The notes beneath the pieces are model-generated. The model ran no database searches. It was given only the letters and a program-made list of their open reading frames with translations, and had not been told where the DNA came from. Positions 1 to 12,800 of a stretch of 64,000 nt of DNA are shown piece by piece (position 1 is the stretch's first letter; the number at the start of each line of letters is the position of its first letter). The stretch comes from Macrotrachela quadricornifera. Taxonomy: Eukaryota; Rotifera; Eurotatoria; Philodinida; Philodinidae. Made by a program: the position numbers and the translations under genes. The stretch is taken from NCBI GenBank assembly GCA_022393335.1, contig JAJEKB010001249.1:1-64000 (forward strand), in the 5' to 3' direction.

Positions 1-2
1 AT

Positions 3-377
3 CGACATCCAATTATGTTAGTATTTGCTTCACATTTATTAAATGAAATTAGAAAAAAACAATATGCATTAAATTATATTAACTTTAATGATTCAACAGA
101 GCAAAAAAAGGATACTATGCTAAAACCTAAATCATCAAAATATATTCGAAAATGGAGATTAGCTGTTTTTCTTATTCAAAATCCAGCAATTGTTATTTTT
201 AGAAAATCATTTCTTAAACAATTACTTATTGAAGAACAACAAAGATTATTGAATATTAATAGTGATAATCAATATGATGTTCAAGCAATGGCATCTTATA
301 TACGTAAGATCAGTGTACAAAGACTAAGTTTTAATTTAACACATAAACCAAATGAGATAATGATTCTAAAATTTTAA
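3..377 (+). CDS. 3' end of an unrecognised protein (partial)
   Basis: An open frame enters from the window edge (the codons before the first ATG at 15 are also open, reading R-H-P-I) and stops with TAA at 375-377. It gives about 124 residues. The segment is basic, with an amphipathic middle (VFLIQNPAIVIF) followed by a charged helix (KQLLIEEQQRLL). There is no signal peptide, zinc motif or repeat. There is no acceptor AG in the first 14 bases, so the exon begins outside the window. I do not recognise the family. Its codon use (AT-rich third positions, CGA/CGT for Arg) matches the other real exons in the window, which supports it being coding. Confidence 0.55.
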   Translation, partial: RHPIMLVFASHLLNEIRKKQYALNYINFNDSTEQKKDTMLKPKSSKYIRKWRLAVFLIQNPAIVIFRKSFLKQLLIEEQQRLLNINSDNQYDVQAMASYIRKISVQRLSFNLTHKPNEIMILKF

Positions 378-514
378 TTATATAGATTTTATATACTTGT
401 TTTAGTTTTGAAAAAAAATTTGTGTATCAAATTTTATTATAACAATAAAATAAAAATATATATTCTTCTAAAAAAAAAATCTAAAATCTTGAGAATTACA
501 TTCATATAAATATC

Positions 515-1479
515 CTAGGTTAAAACACCAATTTTGCTTTGATTTAAAATAGATTGAATAGGTGTTGTACAAGGATTAGGTAATGTATTCATTTTTTGAT
601 TAAAATTTTCTGTATAATGATTTGATGATAATAAAAATGAATTAATATATTGTGATGTATTACCATTATTAAAATGATGAAAATGATAATCTATTTCATC
701 ACAAAGAGATTTTGTTCTGAATATATTTTTATCACCAACTTGAATAATATGACCAATAATATTTAATTTTTTAGTATGTTTTTTAATATAATCAATATAA
801 TGTTTTTGATTTCCACTTGAACTAAAGTTATCTCCACCATCAGTAAGAATATAGAGACATTGTGCAGTACGATAAGTAATTATTTGATTTAATTTTTCAA
901 ATTTTTCTAAACATAATTTAATTGCATCAAATAAAATTGTATATGAACCATTTGGTTGAAGTTTTTGTAAACTTTCTAAATGATGTTGTCGAATAGTTTC
1001 AAATGAAAATTGTTCTAATGGATTTGTATCAAATGTAACTAATGAAACTTTATTTGTAGTTGAATTCCATCTAAATAAAAAATTTAATTTGTTTCAAAAA
1101 AAATATATATATATATATATATTTACCTTTGTTGAAAAATTTCTGTTAAAAATTTAATAGACATTTGAAATCGTCCTGTACCAAATAAACCAAAATAAGA
1201 ATCTGAATACCACATTGATGTACTTGTATCAAGTAAAAATATTTCATAAGTATATTTTATTGATTGATAATAATTATCAATAAGATTTTTAACAAAAATA
1301 TTTGGTAATAAAGAATTTTCACATATAGGAGCATTACAATGTTCTATTGGACAATTAGTATATCGAAAAATACATTGACGATCAAATGAATGACCACATG
1401 GAGAAAGTAGAATTGGATCTGTATAAATTTGTCCACATAAATAACATGTCAGATCATTTGTATTTGTTTTTGTAAACAT
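515..1479 (-). CDS. RING/U-box-like zinc finger plus von Willebrand A domain protein
   Basis: Two exons: 1127-1479 and 515-1070, with a 56-bp GT-AG intron whose phase joins correctly. The product is 302 aa. Residues about 11-60 form a RING-like zinc finger (CYLCG, then PCGHSFDRQC and a further Cys/His set). From about residue 80 comes a vWA domain: FLLDTSTS carries the D-x-S-x-S metal-ion (MIDAS) motif and LYILTDGGDN the later vWA acidic strand. The RING half suggests ubiquitin-ligase activity and the vWA half protein or metal-dependent binding; the target is unknown. There is no signal peptide or membrane segment, so a cytosolic or nuclear location is likely. The start is the first Met of the frame, just before the zinc finger. 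The C-terminal 40 residues have no recognised domain. Confidence 0.85.
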
Positions 1480-4400
1480 CTTAATTCGTGAAATATTTGT
1501 CTGTCGACTTTGACTTTTTTTTCCCTATATTTAAATAAGTGAAACAACAAATGAAATCAGGAGTTTTATCTTTATGAATCATAATATACAAATAATGAAG
1601 AAAAGAAAAATGAAAATTCCAAAATGTGCTATGATTCATTCTTCAACAAAAGCTAAGTCTTTCTAACGTTGTCAAATTATTACATCAACTTAATACTAAT
1701 AACAATTAGAAAAAATATGAGATCAAAAAAATTTCAACAATACAATTATGTATTATTTTATTAATTTTTCAATAACTAAAATATGATTTTAAAGTAGTAG
1801 AATACATGTTGATTACAACATCCTCTTTGATAAACATATGTTGAAATAAAATTATTTTTCTTGTTTGTCCTATAGATAGTATAACATACACGCGACAGTC
1901 TTTCGTACTACGATAGTAAAAATTAATAAAATTGAGTTTTTTTTTTGAAGATGATTAGAATTCTAAATATAGCTTACATGAGCTATAGAATATTTATTAC
2001 TATATCAATCGATACAAAAATTTTGCAAAAGATTTATTTCTATTGAATGGAAACATGATGAATTTTGAAATTATTTTAACTACTAATTTGTAAATTTTAT
2101 TAATATTTATTACATATCAATAAATTATTTGAAAAAGTGACATAAGATCAATTTATGTTGCCGATTGAAGTATCTCTTTTATGAGTAAAACATCGTACTT
2201 TTATATTAATTTCATTCTAATGATAAGAATATGAGAATAATATACCAGTAACTTTTGTTTTTAATTACAGACAATTGTTGATTTAAAAGTCAGAAAGAAA
2301 AATCAATACTTTATAAATATTATCTAACATATGAGTCTTTGTTTTTTTGTTACCATTAGAAAATACGTGATACCTTTTTTAATGTATATTTATCTTTACT
2401 TTTGTTTTAATTATTTTAATATTTTTTTATTTAAATCACATACATTAATGATGCAATATTTATGATTGAATTGAAATCAAATCACATAATTATGATAAAT
2501 TATTCATGTTATGTATATTTATACATATCATTTATCGCCTATGTTTCTTTAAATTGTATTTCAAACGTACAAGTCAATTATATTATTTATTTTCACGTAC
2601 TTAGAGTATCCAACCGATTTTACAAATTAATGTTTATTTTCCTTAAAAAATATTTTTTTTTAAATATAAGGTAATGTTGTATGCTAAATATTCACTTCTT
2701 TAATTTGAAAACTTGAAAATAATACTCAACTTTATATTAATTCATTTAATCATGACCAATTTTACTAATTTGTATATTGACAATAAATTAATTATTTATC
2801 GTTGAATAAATTCAAGTTAAATCATTGTATAGTATTTTTCAGAATTAAATTAATGAAAAACAAATTCTTAGAATATATTTTATAAGATAAACTAATAATA
2901 GTTTCAAATTTTTAAAAATAGAAAAGTACAGAGTAACATTAAAATATGGAAAAGATAAAAGAATGAAATATTACAGGAAAATATCTAAAAGAAAATAATG
3001 CTATTTTTCACTTTAAAAAATTTAAGAAGAATAATCATTTTTTATTCATGTTATTAATATTTCATTAAATTCTCTTTATTATTTGTGTTTTAATTCTTCA
3101 TCTACTTGAATCAGGAGTCTTTTATCTAATGACAAATGACGACGTCATTTTTTTCATGTAAATTGATGAGAAAATTCAGGAAGAAAATATAATATTGAAA
3201 AAAAAACTATTCATGTCTTATAAATACTCAATATTATATTACATAATATATATTCTAGACATTTTTTTTTACATTTAATGAACAAGTTGATGTAAATGTT
3301 TTCTTTTACAATTATATTCTCATAATATTCTGTTTAAATACGCACTAGACATATTGATTCACTCTTATTCAAATATCTTCGATGAATATTTATTATTGTA
3401 TACAATCATTTAAACTAACTTAGTCGTTTGAAAAAATTTCTACCAAATAATCAGATCTTTTTAGTAGAAGATTATATCTTTGTTTTAGTATGCCTTTAGA
3501 TAAATCCATTATCTAAAATTTCATGGTAAATGAATAATCATCTGCAGAGAGATTTCTACATTCTATCATATCGCTAACGACTGAAGATATATTGAATTAA
3601 ACTAAATTTTTCCTAAATTTGATGATACAAAATGTTTCGAGTTTTTTTTGCAAATGTTTTTTTATACTTTTAATACGTTTAGAATTAGTAAATAGTTATT
3701 GATTATTTATCTTATGATTTACGAGAACCAACTGACCTTGGCTAAACTTTCTTCATATATTATGTTCATGCCTTTGGTTAATCATAATTATCTATAAACA
3801 GAGTACAAATATGAGATTTGTAAGATAATATAAATATGTTTAAAGTCATGATTTTCTAATTTAAAAAGTAAGTAACAGGTTAATTTATCATCACGTACAA
3901 TAGGAACAACAACAAAATTAATGAAGAATTTTTAACTTATTAATAATACAATAAATTCATGTTTTCATTCCATGAAATTTTTGTATGCGAACAAAGCTCC
4001 AATAATTCAATTAAATATATTTATATTAATATTTCATCATCGTACATTCTTTTGATAATAGCACTAAGAGCGTATATAATGGTAAGTCGATCTCATAAGA
4101 TAAATAAACTCTACTAATGACATCACTAATTCTTCATAGTATTTATTCATACAGATATATTTTTCTAGAACCTTTGCATGAGCTATACTTTGAAAACAAA
4201 TTAAATTTTCTTTTTCTAAGAAATATCAAACAAAAAAAAATTAGTAGAGTGAATAAATTAACTGTAATCATTGAACATAGTTATTAAGCATGAATAAGAG
4301 TACTTATATAAATATCAGTATTATTCAAAACAATATTGTAATATATATATATTCAACATGATCATATCAAGATAATCATTTTTTCTAAAGGATATAAATA

Positions 4401-5563
4401 GTGCTCAATAAATGATCTATTAATAGATTTATAAGATTTTATAATTGAATTAAAGACCATTCTTTACAGAAAAAAAGAATTTTCATATATAAAAACCATA
4501 AAGATAAAAGATTTATTACGAAATCTATTGATATTTTTCATTGTAATTATTTATTGTTAAATAAATTAGCTTTTTTTTTTAAATCTAAGACAGGATATAA
4601 TTTGATTGCTGTCATAGCATGTTTATGAAATGTGGATCAACTTCGACTGGAGTTTACATCCGCATATTCTGCGTTTTAGTCTTATTAGTTCTTTTACTTC
4701 CTGTTGGTGAATAAGTAAAAAGAAAAAGAAAAAGAAAAAGAAAAAGTCTCGTCATCTATCATCGCATGGATTATTATTTATAAGTGACAAGTGAATAGAT
4801 AGCAATATATATGAATATAGCTTTTCTCATAATTAATTCATATCCTGGCAACGTCTGTTATAAATCTAAAATGTTATATTTATTTTCTCTTGTTTTCAAT
4901 TATAAGAATAGTTACAAGTTATTTCCGTCATGTATAAAATAAATAAAAATCTTATTTATTTTCATTTTCAAGGTCATTTTAATATTAAAAAAAATATCTT
5001 TTAAGAATATTTTATTACTATTCTTTTTTATCATTTGAAATCATAATTCAAAAGTAAAAAGAACTTTGCATAATAAGAAAAAACATATAATTCTTATTTT
5101 TTGTCAACTTTATTTATTTTCTTCTTTCCTTGAATCGATCAGTAACAAAAAAAAAAGAACTCAGCTATAAACAATAAATTGTTATGATTGGGGTAAGCTG
5201 AAAAATGGTGAGCAAAAGAACAAACATGCTGAGTATTGTGCGAAGAAAAGGCAGAAGAAAAAAAGAAAAAAAACATAGAATATGAGAAACAATCAGCCTT
5301 CGTGGACAACGTGTCAAAACAAAGAATGTTTTCGCTATTGGAACGATAATCACACACATATATCGAAGCAAATTCCAGTAAATGTGAGGATAGAGAAAAA
5401 AAAGAAGGGAAAATACTATGTATAAAAATACAAAATAGGAGAACAATAAGATTGTGTTAGCACCTTTTTCTATTCTACTCGTTTTTTTTCTTCTTCGATT
5501 TAATTGATAATAAATGTATTTATATTGATTTTATTTGTTTAATATAGAATAATATAATTTATA
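1480..5563. other. Gene-free stretch, about 4.1 kb
   Basis: Very AT-rich sequence with stop codons in all frames and no exon-like run with flanking splice sites. A short (AAAAAG)n-type purine tract lies at about 4717-4747. The open frames at 5139-5446 on the minus strand are purine/pyrimidine-biased low-complexity sequence without coding character. This interval probably holds the promoters of the divergent RING-vWA and GGT genes, but I cannot point to a specific site. Confidence 0.5.
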
Positions 5564-8313
5564 ATGTCTAATATAGTATTACTTAATAAATATCCTCTTT
5601 CTATGGCAACCAGACGACTTTTTACTAAAGTAAATATAAAATTTTCTTTTTTATATAGGTTTTAAAAAAGAAAAAAAAACAATTTAATGTTTCTTTCTAT
5701 TGTTATAAGATTAGAATTTATAATAAACATGTTCGTTTATTTTCATTATCATCAACAACTCATGCTGCTGATGTTTCTCCTCCAAGTATAATTTATATAT
5801 TAATATTAAAATTAATTTTACTAATTAATTTATTTAGAATTTCAAATTGATTTACCTGGTGTAGAAAATTATGGTTTTGAAGGTGAATCATCATTTATGA
5901 GATGTAAACATGGAGCTGTTGCTTCAGATTCTGATGAAGCATCAAAAGTTGGAAGGTAAAAATTTAAACAAAAAAATTTTCTATCTATACTAATTAAATT
6001 ATTTTTGAAATTTTTTTTTAGACGTATTTTAAATTTAGGTGGTTCAGCAGTTGATGCTGCTATTGCTGTACTTCTTTGTGTTGGTGTACATAATTGTCAT
6101 TCAACTGGAATTGGTGGCGGTTTTCTTATGAATATTTATGATTTGTAATAAAATAGATTTTTTTAAATTTTTTTCCAATATTATTTATATGTTTTAGTGA
6201 ACGTAAAGAATGTGTTGCTATTGATGCACGTGAAGCAGCACCATCAAATGCTCATCAAAGGATGTTTATTGATGGAAATCCACCACCATCATCTACTTAT
6301 GATAAATATTTAATAAAAGATCTTTAAAAATTAATCAAATTTTTGATTTTTTTTTCGGTTGTTTCAGGTGGTTTAGCTATTGGTATTCCAGGTGAAGTAG
6401 CTGGTTTTTGGAAAGCTCATAAACGTTATGGAAAATTACCATGGTCAGTTTTATTTAAACCAGCAATTGATATGTGTAATGAAGGTTTTGCAATACGAAA
6501 AGCACTTGCTTTTACTATACTTAAATGTAAAGATAAATTATTGGAAGAACGATCATTGAGGTTAATAATTTAAAGAAAAAAAAAATCTAATTTGTTTTTC
6601 TTCTATTTATTATTTTAGACGAGTATTTTTTAAAGGTGATTCAGATCATGTTTATGGTTTAGGTGATATTATCTATCGACCACGTCTTGGAAAAACACTT
6701 TCAATTATTGCCGAACAAGGACCTAGTGCTTTTTATGAAGGAGTTTTATCTGATGCAATTTGTGAAGAAATACAAGAGCATGGAGGAATTATTAATCGAT
6801 ATGATTTAGAAACTTATCATGCAAGAACTAAACCAGCTATTCAAGTTACATTAGGTGGAAGTTATACAGCTTATGGTGTTCCACCACCAGCTAGTTCAGC
6901 TATAACTCTTCTTATTCTTAAAGTAATGGATGGTAAGAAAAAGAAAATCAAAAATGCATAAATAAATAAAATAAATAATTTAGGTTATGGTTTAACACCA
7001 CATTCATTAGATAGTGATGAAAAACAAGTGAGATTTTATCATATAATTAATGAATTATTTAAATTTGCATATGGTAAACGATCAGCTATGGGAGATGAAT
7101 ATGATTCTCAAACAGAAAAGAATGCTGACATTGAACAAGTATTAATTGAGAAAAAAAAATTATTGTAGTTTTTTTTAAATAAATAAATTTTATTTAGTTA
7201 TTAAATAAAATTTTATCTCCTGAATATGCTGAAGAAATTCGAGAAAAAATCAAAGAAGATAAAACACAACCACTTGAATATTATGAACCTAGGTTTGAAC
7301 CTCAAACAGGTATTTAAAAAAAAACTTTGTTTTCTTATTAAATAATTTTTAATAAAGATCATGGAACAAGCCATTGTTCGGTTATTGATGCAGCTGGAAA
7401 TGCAGTTGCTGTTACAAGTACAATCAATACTGAGTATATTTAATTATTTATTATAAAAAAAAATAAATTAAATTATATATTATTTTAGTTTTGGTGCTTT
7501 TGTTTATGGACAAAATACAGGTAAATATTTATTTATAAAGAAAAACAAAGTTTTTGTTTTCGTTTTATTGAATTAATCTTCTTTTTTTTTAAGGTATTAT
7601 TTATAATAATCAAATGGATGATTTTTCCCAACCAGGTTTATCTAACTATTATGGTTATGCTGCAAGTCCAGCTAATTTTATAAAACCTTGTAAATAAAAT
7701 ATTTCTAAAATAAGAAATTAGAAAAGAAACAATTATTTTCTTTTTGTAATATTAGTTAAACGACCAATGTCATCAATGAGTCCAATTATTGTTACTGATT
7801 CAAGTGGTGAAGTTATATTTATAGCTGGTGGTTCAGGTGGTAGTAGAATAATATCATCTGTTGCTCAAGTAGCTATTTATAATTTATGGCTTGGAAAAAG
7901 TATTCGTGATGCTGTCGATATGCCACGTTTACATCAACAACTTATTCCAATGGAAGTTGAATTAGAAAAACGTTTTCCTGTGGTAAGTAATTTTTTTTTC
8001 CATTTATTTATTAATCTTCTTCTTTTTTCTTATATTTATCTATATATAGAATGTTGTACATGGTCTTTTAGCAAGAGGTCATACAATATCAAGTTTTCGT
8101 GGTGGTTGTGTTGTACAAGCAATTGAACGTCGTCATGCAAATGAATTATGGGCTGTTAGTGATGCAAGAAAAGGTGGTGCACCTGATGGTCTTGGTTATA
8201 AACATGTTACTAAACGTTTTCAAAATTGGTTTCGTCGAACATTTAAAAGAAGTAAAGAACAAAAATTATTAGAAGAAGAAGTTGAAAAAGCACGATTATT
8301 AACACCAAAATAA
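5564..8313 (+). CDS. GGT: Gamma-glutamyltransferase (glutathione hydrolase) family
   Basis: Fourteen exons: 5564-5629, 5710-5785 (or from 5659), 5838-5955, 6022-6144, 6198-6301, 6368-6560, 6619-6932, 6984-7138, 7198-7309, 7358-7433, 7489-7520, 7594-7689, 7756-7982, 8050-8313; about 651 aa. Family enzymes cleave or transfer the gamma-glutamyl group of glutathione and self-process into two subunits. The nucleophile region DHGTSHCSV is present (Thr about residue 424), followed by [20 protein letters not shown] (oxyanion Ser pair) and AGGSGGSRI. The donor after exon 5 reads AT instead of GT (6302-6303). The N-terminus has no clear membrane anchor: it is Arg/Ser-rich ([15 protein letters not shown]), which could be a mitochondrial presequence or a wrong first exon. 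A basic C-terminal tail of about 40 residues follows the core. The family call is firm; the 5' exons are tentative. Confidence 0.9.
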
Positions 8314-9841
8314 AATAATTAAATATTACATATATCTGTTTCTCTTTTTTTGTCTTAATAATACTGTGATCCTTTTATTTTCCTTTACACTCGTTTTTTT
8401 CTTCAGAAAATCATTTATGCACACAGATAGTCATTATATATATATATATATATTTCTATAGAGAAGTAATTCCTATTGAATCTTTTTTGATTTTATTGTT
8501 TAGATTTAATTTTTGCTTTTGGTGTTTTTTTTATATTAATGTTGTTTGTGTAGTTATTAAAATGAAATTTTTAATAAAAAGATTAATACGATCGTAATCC
8601 TCTTTTCTAAGTAGCATTTCGTTAAAAGCTTCGTCAGACACTTTAGATTACACGAGCTATTTAATTCTTATAGAGGCGTGTTAAGCATGAAAAGGACAAC
8701 TCATTTTTGTCCTTACCTTCACCATTGGACGTCTTTCATGACCAAAAAGTGGTTTTGGCGAGTTGGAGACATACCATTTTTGTTACCTAAAACGTTGTCA
8801 TAATGAAACAAATAAATTAATAAAAAAAAACCTAATGTTACATTGTTTGTTTCTTTTATTTTATTATGAATAATACGAATAAACTACTGGAAGGTCGAAT
8901 GTTGATTTATTCCAATCCATACTCAATATTTAGTTATCAAGGTTTTGTAAATGATTAGAATAATAAAAAAATTTATTATATAGCATAAGAAAAAGGAACA
9001 AGCTGTGCAAGTAAATATAAATATGATAGTTGTTTATAATGATTTGTCAAAAATTGTTAAAATATGAATTTGGACAAATGTTATTAAGAATGAGACTTTA
9101 GTTTTTCAAATCTCTTATAATTAACTTGTCATACTTTTTTTTTTAAATAGGAAAGAAACTTTTTCGATAGACTTCATATATTGAAAAAAACCTATGCAAA
9201 CTTTCAGTGTGATTTTGCGGCATGAAAATCGAATTTTTAATGACTCATTTAACAAGCATCGACCATTCATTCAATCATAATATATTTATAGAATAAAGCA
9301 GAGTAGAATATATATTGAAAATTTAAATTATATTTTTATCAATAACGAGATTATAGAGAATAATGCTTCTATATGTATTATGACTCTTATATTTTAAAGA
9401 AAATTGATTAATCTCTTTATATCAGACAAAATATTTAATTGACAGCTTATCGAATTTTTCTAATATTTAAATTTAAAATGAAAGTTTTGAAAGAATACTA
9501 CATAAAATATAACAATGATATAACATAATATTCAAAATTGTTTATCCAAAATCACAAGTACTCAAATCATAAGTTCACGTCCTGGCCTTAGTACGTACTT
9601 CCACTTGAAAAAAATCTGTTATAAATATCTTTAATAATTAATACTAGCGCCATCTTTGATGAAATTAATAATCTATTTAAAATTTTCAAAAAATTTATTT
9701 AAAATAAATTTTTTTTAATATATTAATTTTTTATTAAAAATAAAATTTGATTTGTTATAAAAAATATTCCAATAAGATATTTTGTCATAACACATAATAC
9801 TTAGTTTTCATATAATCATTCATCATTGAATTGGTCTTATC
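8314..9841. other. Intergenic, about 1.5 kb between GGT and ACOX
   Basis: GGT and ACOX are in tandem on the plus strand. An AATAAA-like signal (TTAATAAAAAG, about 8572) lies 260 bp past the GGT stop. A short (TA)n run sits near 8436-8452. The segment 8590-8780 is less AT-rich than its surroundings but has no open frame or structure I recognise. Confidence 0.4.
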
Positions 9842-12800
9842 ATGCTTGATGAATATCGTAGCCGAGCATCGTTTTGTCCTAAACGCATGCGAAATATATT
9901 TGACGATGAATCATCACAAGCTTATCGAGTATAAGAAAAAATTAATTAAAAAAATTTTCTGTTTTTCTTATATTTTATTTTCTATTATTAGAATAAAATT
10001 TGGTCAATATTAGATTCGAAACCAATATTTCGTCAACCACAATTTCCAATATCAATTCATGAATATAAACGTTTAACATATCTTCGTTGTAAAGAATTAA
10101 TAAAAGCAAATTTATTAACCGATGATGAAATGTTTGATAATCCACGACATAAAATTATTCTTGAACAATGTTTAGCTATGTATGATTCATCTTGTCATGC
10201 AAAATATGCACTTTCAATGACAGTATTTCGTGAAACAATTCGTACATTAGGTACACAACGGCATGAATATATACTAAATTTGGATCAAAATCATCAAGTA
10301 ATAAAAAATTCTTCTTTTTCTGTTTGAAATTACTTTTTAAATTAGATATTTGGTTGTTTTGCATTAACTGAATTAGCACATGGAAGTAATACAAAAGAAA
10401 TGCGAACAACTGCAACCTATGATCCATCAATTCAAGTAAAGATTGATCTTTAAATGAAATAAAATTTTTTTTAAATACTATTTACAATAGCAATTTGTTT
10501 TAAATACACCTGATATTGAAGCAATGAAATTTTGGGTTGGGTGAGTTATTATTATTTTTTTTAATATTAAAAAACGAAGAAACATTTGCGTTTTTTTTTT
10601 AGTAATTTAGGTTATCAAGCAACACATGCTGTTGTTTATGCACAACTTTATACAAACAATACTTGTTATGGTCTTCATCCATTTGTTGTACCAATTCGGT
10701 AAATATTTATTTTTGAAAAAAAAATTTTTATTTTTATTATTTTATTAAAGTGATCCTTTAACATATAAAACATATGATGGTGTGGAAGCTGGTGATATTG
10801 GAGCTAAATGTGGATGGAATGGTCTTGATAATGGGTATGAATTTAATCTATTTATTATATATGTATATATAAAATTAATTAAAATTTTAGTTTCTTAGTT
10901 TTTCATAATTATCGAATTCCAAGAGAAAATTTACTTAATAAACATGGTGATGTTTTACCCGATGGAACTTATAAAACTCAATTTAAAGTAATTATTATAT
11001 TTATTTTATAGATTAATATTAAAATTGATTAAATAAAGAGAATATATTGAACAAAAGGAAATAGTCTTTTAAAGTTAGATTATATAAAATAAATAAGAAA
11101 AATCTTTCTTTTAAACTATACATTATATTTTCTCGATTCTATCAAAATATATTCCATAGTTTATAAGAGATTTCATTGATATCAAAAAATGTAAATATTT
11201 AGAAATCAATAGCTAACAATGAAACTGTCTAATGTGATTCAACACTTTTGATCCGATAAGTAATACCAATTGAAGATAAAAAATATTCCGAAAAAAAAAC
11301 CAGATTCGATAGCTATTTCTTCTCGAATTAAAGATATTTTATAGAATTTCATTTCGTACAAAGTATTAAATGATAAAGTTTCACCTGTATATTCTTCTTG
11401 CGCGTAAATTTCTAAAGACATGAGAGACTTATATATGAAGAGAATATCAAGTCAAAATTGCATCAGTCAATATAATCTTAATTGTTCAATCACTTTCTCT
11501 TAAAAGTATAAGTAATCAAAACATAACTTTTATTTTTAAATAGAAATCAATATTAATTTCACTATTTGTGTTACTGAATTGTATTCGCTCTAAAAAAAAA
11601 GCACATATTATTTTATTTTAGACATTAAATAAACGATTTGGTGCAAGTCTCGGTGCACTTTCATCAGGTCGTGTTGGTATCAGTAGTTTAGCAATTGGTT
11701 TATTAATTAATTGTTGTACAATTGCTATTCGATATTCATGTATTCGAAAACAATTTGGACCATCACCTGGTATAGAAATACCTGTAATTGAATATCAAAC
11801 TCAAGTATTTATTTAAATTTTTTTTTAAAAGAAAAAATAAAAGAAAAAAACATTTATTTTTATTTAAGAATTGGCGTTTAATTCCAATAGTTGCATCACT
11901 TTATATTTATAGACATTTAGCATTATCAGTATTTGATAATTTAGCTGAATTTTATGCTATATCAATGTCACGTGATGAAGATGATCAAGATTTACTTGCA
12001 TATATGGGTAGAGAACTTCATGCTTTATCATGTACTTGTAAAGCAATATGTACATGGAATACACAAAAAGCGTCTCAAGAATGTCGAGAAGCTTGTGGTG
12101 GTCATGGATATTTATATGGTAAAAAAAAAGAATTTTTTATATAGAAATAAAAATATATTTATTATCTAGCAACTGGTTTTGGTAATATTCGAAATGATAA
12201 TGATCCGTCATGTACATTTGAAGGTGATAACAATGTTTTATTACAACAAGCATCAAATTATATTTTATCAAGTTATGAAGATATGTATATAAATGGTAAC
12301 TTAAAATAAGAAGAAAAAAAAAAGATTTTATTTAAATAATATTTTTATTTTCCATATAGATACATCAATTAATAGTCCATTTGAAAGTATTCTTTTTATA
12401 ACAAAAATGAAAACTATTCTTCGAGATAATCATTGTACAATTACGTCTGAATGTCATCTAAAAGGTTAAAAATTTATATAATATTATGTCAATTCGTTGC
12501 AATGAGATATTGCTGAGAACATATCGTCACATATACAGGAAAATTAGAGAAAGAGAGTATAAGAGTGAAATAGTAACAGTTTCGCATTAATTCTCAATAC
12601 TACCTCATGAATAGGAAGGTCTCGTTTGAAAGTAATGTACAAAAAAACCAAATTATTGCTTTCAAAAATAGGAGCAGATAAATTATACTATAGATCACTA
12701 CTGAAAAATGAAAACAATTTCTAGATTTTATTTACTGAGTATGCAATTATTCACTTGTAGGCTGATTTTAAGAAAAACATTGTGAGATAAATCATCTTGA

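Noticed and set aside
5139..5446. Two overlapping minus-strand open frames
   Set aside because: Phe/Ser-rich translations of a purine-biased stretch, no splice context, different frames equally open.
6302..6367. A U12-type AT-AC intron in GGT
   Set aside because: The intron starts AT but ends CAG, and the donor lacks the ATATCC consensus; a mutated GT donor is simpler.
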